Positions 40,064-47,327 of a DNA stretch of 47,327 nt are shown here, in pieces. A model generated the notes under the pieces. That model made no database searches, was not told where the DNA came from, and worked only from the letters and a program-made list of their open reading frames with translations. Made by a program: the position numbers and the translations under genes. The stretch's first letter is position 1; each line of letters begins with the position of its first letter. This stretch comes from Muribaculaceae bacterium (lineage in GTDB: Bacteria > Bacteroidota > Bacteroidia > Bacteroidales > Muribaculaceae): assembly GCA_022510445.1 (NCBI GenBank), contig JAFLTN010000004.1, forward strand, positions 1-47,327, written 5' to 3'.

Positions 40064-41437
40064 ATGGACTGGCTTACCAACATACTCCATTTCATAGTGG
40101 GCGGTTTCCAATGGTTTGTAAACCACGCCATGATGATTTATTACGACATCGAGATGTGTTTCTCGCGTAATGTCAGCATGGACACCCTCCTTACCCTATA
40201 TTGGTTCCTTTTCCTTGTGGAATTCCCACGTTATTATCTTCTGGAGATTTTCCTGGCGATACGTTATGCCATACTCAAACCCTTCCGGAAGAAGACCGAC
40301 AATATGGCCCGGATGGTCCTGTTCTCTGAAAATCCCCTGGTTTCTGTATTGGTGCCGGGTAAGAATGAAGGGAAACACATCTATAAACTTGTGATGAGCC
40401 TCCGGGAACAGACCTATACCAATTTCGAGATTATCGTGGTTGACGACGGTTCGGACGACGACACCCCTTATATCTGCAGCAATCTCGAAAAGAACGGCTT
40501 CATCGATAAATATATCCGGATGGATGAACGTGCCGGCAAAGCCGGGGCTGCCAACCTTGGTGCAAGCTTCGCCAAAGGGAAATATATAGTTCATCTTGAC
40601 GCAGATTCATCACTCGACCGTAATGCCATCGAGGAGATCCTCATTCCTTTCTACACCGACAAGAAGGTTAAGGCAGTGGGAGGCTGCGTCAAGGTCAGAA
40701 ATTCCAAGGCAAACATCTGCACCTCACTTCAGGCCCTCGAATACCTTAAGACTATCATGGTGGGCCGTATGGTTACGAGCGAGCTCGGCATTTACCATAT
40801 CATCTCCGGTGCTTTCGGCGCCTTCGAACGGGAAACACTGGAAAATATCGGCTATTGGGACATCGGTCCCGGTCTTGACGGCGACATCACACAGAAAGTG
40901 CGCAAAGCCGGTTATAAGGTCACTTTTGCTAAAGATGCCGTCTGCATGACGAATGTGCCTGAAAGCTGGTATCGTCTTTACGTGCAGCGCAGGCGATGGT
41001 CAAGGTCTCTGGTAAGGTTCCGTATCAGGAAACATAAGGATATCCTTCTTCCTAACCGTAACTGGCGGTTCATCAACTGGCTTTCGAACATGGAGAGTAT
41101 CTTCTACGATTGCATATGCAATTATATGTGGTTCTATTATCTCATCGGACTACTCTTCACTTATACCGACCGGCTGCTGGAAATTATGGTTGTGGCGTGG
41201 CTCATCCGACTTGCGTTTACGATCATCGCCTTCGGAGTTATCATGCTTATCACCGAGCGTCCGCGTGAGGAATTGCATCTGATCAAGTATCTTCCGCTCT
41301 CTACTTTCTACACAGGTTATTTCCTGAGAGTGACCCGACTGATCGGTTACACCACGGAATTCTTCTTCTTCAATTCCTATCGCGACAAGTGGAATCCGCG
41401 CAAAACTTCCATCTGGGCACAGGCAGAGGTCAACTGA
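40064..41437 (+). CDS. Processive family 2 glycosyltransferase, membrane-integrated polysaccharide synthase
   Basis: VLVPGKNEGKHIYKLVMSLREQTYTNFEIIVVDDGSDDD, LDADSS, GPGLDGDIT, QRRRW; flanking TM helices at both ends. Confidence 0.9.
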   Translation: MDWLTNILHFIVGGFQWFVNHAMMIYYDIEMCFSRNVSMDTLLTLYWFLFLVEFPRYYLLEIFLAIRYAILKPFRKKTDNMARMVLFSENPLVSVLVPGKNEGKHIYKLVMSLREQTYTNFEIIVVDDGSDDDTPYICSNLEKNGFIDKYIRMDERAGKAGAANLGASFAKGKYIVHLDADSSLDRNAIEEILIPFYTDKKVKAVGGCVKVRNSKANICTSLQALEYLKTIMVGRMVTSELGIYHIISGAFGAFERETLENIGYWDIGPGLDGDITQKVRKAGYKVTFAKDAVCMTNVPESWYRLYVQRRRWSRSLVRFRIRKHKDILLPNRNWRFINWLSNMESIFYDCICNYMWFYYLIGLLFTYTDRLLEIMVVAWLIRLAFTIIAFGVIMLITERPREELHLIKYLPLSTFYTGYFLRVTRLIGYTTEFFFFNSYRDKWNPRKTSIWAQAEVN

Positions 41438-41495
41438 CCTAACCTTAAATGATGTTAAGAAAGGTTTAAATAATTATAGTATAAGAAAATTAATT

Positions 41496-41503
41496 TAACT
41501 TTG
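41496..41503 (+). promoter_or_regulatory. -7 promoter element (TAACTTTG) for first lipoprotein
   Basis: TAnnTTTG match 51 bp upstream of ATG 41555; shows that the ORF-track start at 41501 is too early. Confidence 0.5.
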
Positions 41504-41554
41504 CGGTCGCGCATGAAAAAATCAAATCCAACAGAAAGACAAAATAAAATTACA

Positions 41555-43153
41555 ATGAAGAAGCATTTTTACCTTATAGCAGCACTTGGTTTAGGCATAG
41601 TCTCCTGTACCGATTCCGACCTCAAAAACGACGGATCCCAAGATAACATTACATCCGGGCAGGAATCAGACATCGCTAAACTCACTACTATTAAGTTGAA
41701 CTCATCTAATAGTTCACAAGATAGGATTAATGTTTATCCTTCCACAAGAGATGAAAACTCTGAAAAACCTCTGGAATTAATTGCCGAGATAAAAAATATC
41801 TCTGAAGATGAAAATTTTGATGGTTTCACTAAAGAAGACCGTCTGCTCTCAGCAACCTGTGTATATTATGATAAGGAGACACAGACTTATTACGCTACTT
41901 ATCACATGCAGGGTAATAACTATTATACCGATCAGGAAATAGAAACTTCAGGATATATTGAATCTTTCCAAATTGAAGGAAATACTCCTAAACTTGAGAA
42001 AATTTATTGGGCAGCTGATGCATCCGGCAAGACTTATGATTTCAACCACCTGTACTTTGATGACCTTAATAAAATTGAATATGTAGGAGAATATACGGGC
42101 GACAAATCTGAAGGAACCAGAATTATTGTAGCAGGTCATAGTTCCGAACCGGTGAAAACCGGAACAGGTTTTAATACCAAAGCCATAATTGGCAAGATTG
42201 ATTTTGAGCAAGAGAGCTTGACAGTTGCCGACGTTATGACTGGAGACAAAATCTACGATGAAAATATCACCAATAAAGATGGTTCTCTTGCATCCTTAGG
42301 AGATGAAGACGCCGCCGATGTCAACTGTGTTGTGCGTAAATACAATCATTATTACCTTACAACTCGCAAAGGTGTTGCAGTTTTAAAAGCAGGCAAAGAA
42401 AATCTTTTCCAACCGGAGACTGACGTCAATGACAAAATCTATTTCTTGAAAACTCCCGGTTCTGCAAAGTTCATTAGCCAACCAACATTTACTTCAGGTG
42501 TTGACATTCTCTATCTTACACAATACAACCCAGAAGAATTAACAAAAGACACTTCCAGTCCGGCTAATGTGATTCAATTTGCTTTAGATACAACTGATGG
42601 AAAGGATTTGCCTATCCATATGAACGATGTAGACAATTTCAGTTGGAGTAATCTTATTTCTCCAAATCAACTTCTACTTGGAAACATAGAATCTATTTCA
42701 CCGGTTGACGGAAAAAATGTATTGGTTGCCAGCAGCAATAATACAGGAGCAATTTATACTTGTCTTGGCAGAAATGGCTTATATGTATTTAATCCCACAT
42801 ATGACTACAAACAGGATGAAATCATAAAATTCACAGATGCAAAAGAAGGGAATACCTCACGTCCGGTAAATGGAATATATGTTGAGGATTGGGATGATTA
42901 TAATGGACATCATTACACTGATGGCTTCATTTATGTAGCCAATGGTGCCTGCCTAACCATTTTAGATGCAAAAACACTTGAAAAGGTAGCGGAGTACAGT
43001 GCATTTGATGGTACAAATGCAATTTCAGCCAACTATGTTCATGTGGTTAAATCAAATACTTACACAAATGAACATGTTCCAGACAGAATCATCACTGTTG
43101 CTTATGGACAGGCCGGTGTGAAAGTCTTCAGGTTTGTGCCTCCAACAAAATGA
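41555..43153 (+). CDS. Lipoprotein, predicted beta-propeller-like (LVIVD-like repeats), paralogue A
   Basis: Lipobox MKKHFYLIAALGLGIVSC; C-terminal FIYVANGACLTILDAKTLEKVAEYSAFDG...DRIITVAYGQAGVKVFRFVPPTK. Confidence 0.8.
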   Translation: MKKHFYLIAALGLGIVSCTDSDLKNDGSQDNITSGQESDIAKLTTIKLNSSNSSQDRINVYPSTRDENSEKPLELIAEIKNISEDENFDGFTKEDRLLSATCVYYDKETQTYYATYHMQGNNYYTDQEIETSGYIESFQIEGNTPKLEKIYWAADASGKTYDFNHLYFDDLNKIEYVGEYTGDKSEGTRIIVAGHSSEPVKTGTGFNTKAIIGKIDFEQESLTVADVMTGDKIYDENITNKDGSLASLGDEDAADVNCVVRKYNHYYLTTRKGVAVLKAGKENLFQPETDVNDKIYFLKTPGSAKFISQPTFTSGVDILYLTQYNPEELTKDTSSPANVIQFALDTTDGKDLPIHMNDVDNFSWSNLISPNQLLLGNIESISPVDGKNVLVASSNNTGAIYTCLGRNGLYVFNPTYDYKQDEIIKFTDAKEGNTSRPVNGIYVEDWDDYNGHHYTDGFIYVANGACLTILDAKTLEKVAEYSAFDGTNAISANYVHVVKSNTYTNEHVPDRIITVAYGQAGVKVFRFVPPTK

Positions 43154-43179
43154 CTTTGATTTTTTATTTTCATATTTTG

Positions 43180-43218
43180 AGCATCGCGGAGTTTTCTCCC
43201 CGATGCTTTTTATTTTAC
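43180..43218 (+). terminator. Rho-independent terminator
   Basis: AGCATCG-C-GGAG TTTT CTCC-C-CGATGCT hairpin followed by T-rich run. Confidence 0.8.
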
Positions 43219-43419
43219 AAAAGCATTCCGGCCTTTCATTCATACCCCGGCAAGTTTCGCGTTGCTTCACATATGCTGAGTTCACCGAAGAAATCACTTC
43301 CGGGGAATTTACCATTAGTTTTAAATTACTTGAATCTGATTTTTCTAAACTTCTAATAATAAATTTCAAAAAAATCCTAAAAATTTATTTGAATTTTTAA
43401 AATATTTGAAAGTTTTTTA

Positions 43420-43427
43420 TAACTTTG
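43420..43427 (+). promoter_or_regulatory. -7 promoter element (TAACTTTG) for second lipoprotein
   Basis: TAnnTTTG match 48 bp upstream of ATG 43476. Confidence 0.5.
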
Positions 43428-43475
43428 CAAATTAATTTGAGTGAAAAGCGAAAATAAAAACCAAACACAATACAA

Positions 43476-45137
43476 ATGAAAAAGCATTTATTCTTGATGG
43501 CCGCTCTCGGATTGGGGCTGGCTGCTTGTACGAATGATGTACTGACTCCGGAGGACAATGCTAACATTACCTCTCCCGATCAGGAAAATTCAACCTCAAC
43601 GCTAAAATCAGCGAAACTTAAATCTTTTGACGCTTCACCTGACCGTGTCAAAGTAGAACCCCAGACAAGAGATGCTCAACCCGGTTCTCTTACGCTCATT
43701 GCATCAATTACAAACCCATCCACTCAAGAGGGGATTATCAATGGCTTCCAAAAAGAAGGCGAAGAGGGACGTTATCTTTCAGCAACTTGCGTATATTTTG
43801 ATTCATCAGATGATAAATATTATGTAACATACCATATGCAAGGTAATAACTATTTAACCGATCAAATTGATGAAACTTCCGGTTTTATAGAAACCTTTAC
43901 CCTACAAGAGGATGGTACACCAAATCCCGGTAAAATATATCAAACCGCTGAACCTTCTAAAGTTGATTTTGATTTCAATCATCTTTATTTTGATGTTTTA
44001 AATGACGATTATTTAAGTTATACAGGTGCTGATGCCGGACAGAAAAGAATAGTAGCAGCCGGTCATATTGCAGTTCCCACCTCTACCGGAAAATATGACA
44101 CCCATGCTATGATTTCACAACTTGATCTTGAAAATGAAGAAATTGCATATACGTTAGTTTTAACTGGAGAAAAGCTTTTAAACGAAGAAGGTAAATCTTT
44201 AGGCGACATAGATGCAGGCGACGTTAATTGTGTTTTAAGGAAAAGCAATTATTATTATCTTGCGACCCGTAAAGGAATTGCAGTTTTAAATGCAAAAGAT
44301 GATAATTTATTTACACCGATTAACAATATAGAAACCATAGAAAATGAAAATGGCCAAAAAACAAGCACTGTCATCGAAAATAGCACATATTTTGTAAAGA
44401 CTCCGGGCTCAGCAAAACACTTATCTCATATTTATACTAATTCCCATTTCTCTTTACTTTATTTAACATCTCCAAATCCCTCAACAATAACTGCTGAAAC
44501 AAGTTCTCCGGCTAATATTATAAATTTCAGCATGGATCAAGGAAGTGGCACTTTATGTGGTTCAGACACCAGCGACTCAAATACTGAGGGCCCGGGAATA
44601 TTAAACTCATCAGATATAACTGATCTCACTCTATGGTCGCCGAATGTTAATCAATATACCATTCCTGAAACTAATATCTGTCCTGTGGATGGCAAGAATG
44701 TCTTGTCTCTGGCTGACAACAACAACTTAATTACTGCTTGTCTCGGGAAAAATGGATTATATGTAAATAATAAAGACAATCATAAGGAAGAGGTAATAAA
44801 ATTTAGCGATAAAAAAGACGGAACAGGTTCTCGTCCTGTAAATGGTGTATTTGTTGAAGGCATTGAATATTATGACGGAGGCAGAGCTACTAATGGATTT
44901 ATTTATGTTGCAAACGGTGCTTGCTTAACAATTCTTGATGCCGCAACTTTAGAAAAAGTAGAAGAATTTAGTGCTTTTGATGCTAAGGAAGATAAAAACT
45001 TAGCATCAGCAAACTATGTTCAGGTCGTTAAAACCAATACTTATACAAACCCCGCTTCACCAGACAGAATAATAACTGTCGCTTTTGGACAAGCCGGAGT
45101 CAAAGTATTTAGATTTGTTCCCCCTACATTAAAATAA
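43476..45137 (+). CDS. Lipoprotein, predicted beta-propeller-like, paralogue B
   Basis: Lipobox MKKHLFLMAALGLGLAAC; full-length similarity to 41555..43153 (LSATCVYFD, YHMQGNNY, FDFNHLYFD, GFIYVANGACLTILDAATLEKVEEFSAFD, RIITVAFGQAGVKVFRFVPPTLK). Confidence 0.8.
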   Translation: MKKHLFLMAALGLGLAACTNDVLTPEDNANITSPDQENSTSTLKSAKLKSFDASPDRVKVEPQTRDAQPGSLTLIASITNPSTQEGIINGFQKEGEEGRYLSATCVYFDSSDDKYYVTYHMQGNNYLTDQIDETSGFIETFTLQEDGTPNPGKIYQTAEPSKVDFDFNHLYFDVLNDDYLSYTGADAGQKRIVAAGHIAVPTSTGKYDTHAMISQLDLENEEIAYTLVLTGEKLLNEEGKSLGDIDAGDVNCVLRKSNYYYLATRKGIAVLNAKDDNLFTPINNIETIENENGQKTSTVIENSTYFVKTPGSAKHLSHIYTNSHFSLLYLTSPNPSTITAETSSPANIINFSMDQGSGTLCGSDTSDSNTEGPGILNSSDITDLTLWSPNVNQYTIPETNICPVDGKNVLSLADNNNLITACLGKNGLYVNNKDNHKEEVIKFSDKKDGTGSRPVNGVFVEGIEYYDGGRATNGFIYVANGACLTILDAATLEKVEEFSAFDAKEDKNLASANYVQVVKTNTYTNPASPDRIITVAFGQAGVKVFRFVPPTLK

Positions 45138-45155
45138 AATTCTGCTAAATACTAT

Positions 45156-45196
45156 AAAGAGCCGGCAAGTTCAATGTCGGCTCTTTATTTTTATTC
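45156..45196 (+). terminator. Rho-independent terminator
   Basis: AAAGAGCCGGCA (45156-45167) / TGTCGGCTCTTT (45175-45186) then T-rich tail. Confidence 0.88.
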
Positions 45197-45217
45197 TGAA
45201 TTTTTAACAGTAAAAAA

Positions 45218-45248
45218 TTGAAATAGGAGCTTATATTTATTATATTTG
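45218..45248 (+). promoter_or_regulatory. Promoter TTG-N20-TATATTTG
   Basis: TTG at 45218-45220 and TATATTTG at 45241-45248, upstream of ATG 45277. Confidence 0.5.
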
Positions 45249-45276
45249 CAGTTGGAAAAGTTCGCTTTGGAACAAA

Positions 45277-46575
45277 ATGATAGATAATAAACTAAAAATT
45301 GGCTTCGTAGGACTCGGTTACGCCGGGTTCCCGATGGCGTGTCTTTTCGCGGCTAAATACCCGGTAGTCGGCTTTGACCTGTCAAAAAGACGGGTGGCAG
45401 AACTCAATTCCGGTATCGACCATTGCGGCGATGTCACACGCGAAGAGATTGAATGTATGTTCGTCAACGGAGCCATCATTACATCCAACATATCCGACCT
45501 TCAGGACTGCAACGTGTTCATTGTGGCAGTTCCCACTCCGGTCGACAAAAACAACCGTCCTGACGTTTCATTCATCGCCAACGCAAGCAGAGAAGTAGGC
45601 AGCGTGCTTAAAAAAGGTGATATCGTAATCTACGAATCCACCGTATATCCGGGTGCCACCGAAGAGATCTGCGTTCCCGTTCTCGAAGAAACCTCAGGGC
45701 TGAAATTCAATGAAGACTTCTTTGTAGGATACTCTCCCGAAAGAATAAATCCCGGTGACAAGATTAACACACCCCGCAATGTCGTGAAGGTTACTTCCGG
45801 CTCCACTCCGGAGTCTGCGAAAATCATCAACGACATCTATGCCAACGTCTTGGGTAGGGAGCTCACCTTCCCCGCTTCCTCAATAAAAGTTGCCGAGGCA
45901 TGCAAAGTAGTCGAAAATGCCCAGAGAGATGTCAACATAGCCTTCATCAACGAGGCGGCGAAAGTGCTCAACAGCATGGGGATTGACACCAACGAAGTGG
46001 TGGATGCTATGAACACCAAATGGAATTCCCTTGGATTCCGACCCGGATTCGTAGGCGGCCATTGCATCGGAGTGGATCCTTACTATCTCATCGACCGTGC
46101 AAAAATGCAGGGAGTCGACACTCATCTTATGACATCGGCGAGGAAGATCAACAACTCAATGGCAAAATATGTGGTCGATAAAGTTGTTGAGAAACTCCGT
46201 GAAAGGTTTGGCAAAGATATCCACGAAGCTCGTGTCCTCATCTTAGGTTTCTCATTTAAAGAGAATTGCCCTGACGTAAGGAACAGCAAAATCTACGACG
46301 TATATCGTCTCATGAAACAACACACCAAGAACGTAACTATCTACGATCCGGTTGTTGACAGCGAATTGGTTCGAAATTTGTATCACTTAACAATCAGTAC
46401 TAATCCACGGCAGATATCACGTTACAAGTATGATGCCATCTTGCTGTGCGTTGCCCATCAGGCGTTCAAAAACCTGAATATAAAGCAACTTTGCGCAGAA
46501 AAAGGATTTGTTTACGACATAAAAGGTTTTTATCCTTTAAAATCGTTCAAATCTTTGACAATGGAACGAATATGA
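45277..46575 (+). CDS. Nucleotide-sugar dehydrogenase (UDP-HexNAc/UDP-glucose 6-dehydrogenase family, TviB/WbpO-like)
   Basis: IGFVGLGYAGFPMACLFA, ESTVYPGATEE, YSPERINPGD, GFRPGFVGGHCIGVDPYYL, LGFSFKENCPDVRNSK. Confidence 0.92.
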   Translation: MIDNKLKIGFVGLGYAGFPMACLFAAKYPVVGFDLSKRRVAELNSGIDHCGDVTREEIECMFVNGAIITSNISDLQDCNVFIVAVPTPVDKNNRPDVSFIANASREVGSVLKKGDIVIYESTVYPGATEEICVPVLEETSGLKFNEDFFVGYSPERINPGDKINTPRNVVKVTSGSTPESAKIINDIYANVLGRELTFPASSIKVAEACKVVENAQRDVNIAFINEAAKVLNSMGIDTNEVVDAMNTKWNSLGFRPGFVGGHCIGVDPYYLIDRAKMQGVDTHLMTSARKINNSMAKYVVDKVVEKLRERFGKDIHEARVLILGFSFKENCPDVRNSKIYDVYRLMKQHTKNVTIYDPVVDSELVRNLYHLTISTNPRQISRYKYDAILLCVAHQAFKNLNIKQLCAEKGFVYDIKGFYPLKSFKSLTMERI

Positions 46576-46679
46576 GAAATTTAACAAGGAGAAACAAATC
46601 AAAATTTTAGACAAAGGAAATTTAGATGAAAGAGTTAAATAAAAAGATTTCAAACAACTTAAAGAATCATAATATATCT

Positions 46680-47327
46680 ATGAAGTTAAAATTTTTAATG
46701 TTTGGGGGAGTCATCCTTGCGATGACAGCATGTTCGGATGACAATCTCTCCAATGGAGGTGACAACAATCTTCCCTCCGAATCAACTCTGAACACCGCTT
46801 CATACTCAGTCAATGCGGCAAACACATCGCGTGTATTCAATTATGGCAACGATGGAGTCGGCACCAGAGCTCAAGATGAAGAATTTGTAATGCCCGACTA
46901 CCCGGCTGCAAGAGCTGCCGCCGCTCAAGATATCCAGTCAGGTTGGTTTCCTGCTTCTGGAGATTATAAAGTTTCAGGAAACTCAAGCGTCCAAATGAAT
47001 GCATCAGGGGATGTTAATCTTTTCATAGTTGGGGACTTTAACGGAACTTTAGAAATCAATAATGGCAATTTGAATATTTATGTAGCTCCGGGAGTAACAT
47101 ATACCATACCGAGCAGTGGCCAAATTTTAACACGTGCATATAATCTATATGTTTATGGGAATTTAGATGTTCCATCAAATTTTTATATTAAAGATAATCA
47201 ACATGTTTATATTTTAGGAGATTTAGATGTGACCAATTACATTGAAACATCCGGAAATCAATATAGCCTAAATGTAAAAGGAGGAATACATGCCAAGAAA
47301 TTTAATTCTCTTAACTCAAATTTAAAT
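46680..47327 (+). CDS. Lipoprotein with beta-solenoid-like repeats, 3' truncated by window end
   Basis: Not in ORF track because no stop. ATG 46680 (alternative in-frame ATG 46626) gives MKLKFLMFGGVILAMTACSDDNLSNGG with lipobox; frame read by hand is open to 47327; repeats DVNLFIVGDFNGTLEINNGNLNIYV...NLYVYGNLDV...HVYILGDLDV. Confidence 0.7.
   Translation, partial: MKLKFLMFGGVILAMTACSDDNLSNGGDNNLPSESTLNTASYSVNAANTSRVFNYGNDGVGTRAQDEEFVMPDYPAARAAAAQDIQSGWFPASGDYKVSGNSSVQMNASGDVNLFIVGDFNGTLEINNGNLNIYVAPGVTYTIPSSGQILTRAYNLYVYGNLDVPSNFYIKDNQHVYILGDLDVTNYIETSGNQYSLNVKGGIHAKKFNSLNSNLN

Noticed and set aside
41501-41554. Upstream start for the first lipoprotein given by the ORF track
   Set aside because: It overlaps the TAACTTTG promoter element, and ATG 41555 gives a perfect lipoprotein signal peptide.
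43134-43400. ORFs between the two lipoproteins (43134..43400 +, 43150..43356 +, 43052..43369 -)
   Set aside because: Overlap the lipoprotein stop and a clear terminator hairpin; Phe-rich read-through of AT-rich intergenic DNA.
1-47327. CRISPR array, tRNA/rRNA, integrase or transposase
   Set aside because: No regularly spaced repeats, cloverleaf-like intergenic sequence, or mobile-element proteins were seen by eye; a tRNAscan-SE/ISfinder run would confirm.

Overview
This 47.3 kb window is chromosomal DNA from a Bacteroidota/Bacteroidales organism, probably Muribaculaceae-like. The assignment rests on TAnnTTTG-type promoters, DUF2723/DUF4271 families, lipoprotein style and a T9SS-like C-terminal tail; it is inferred, not tested. 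Left and centre (1-26.6 kb) are mostly housekeeping: a BIG2 surface protein with a coupled outer-membrane barrel, nadK + CBS, pdxJ + an orphan ExbB/TolQ, a large DUF2723 membrane protein, a polysaccharide deacetylase, an epimerase, DUF4271, hemD-like, a REC/PEP-synthase-like fusion, a CoA-transferase, miaB, cdd, nadB, an S41 protease and mfd. At 26.6-29.7 kb on the minus strand is a candidate inositol-phospholipid/inositol-sphingolipid cluster (AUR1/PAP2-like, CDP-alcohol phosphatidyltransferase, GtrA, PgpA-like, small TM protein) with no myo-inositol-phosphate synthase in the window. At 29.8-35.4 kb is a tripartite RND efflux pump. The most interesting part is 35.6-46.6 kb, a candidate uncharacterised synthase-dependent polysaccharide system: a TolC-like outer-membrane protein, an HlyD-type adaptor fused to LysM, a cysteine-rich TackOD1-like putative regulator and a processive GT2, followed by two tandem paralogous lipoproteins, a nucleotide-sugar C6-dehydrogenase and a third lipoprotein cut by the window end. 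I saw no tRNA, rRNA, CRISPR array or transposase. All family calls come from reading motifs by eye; no database search was run.
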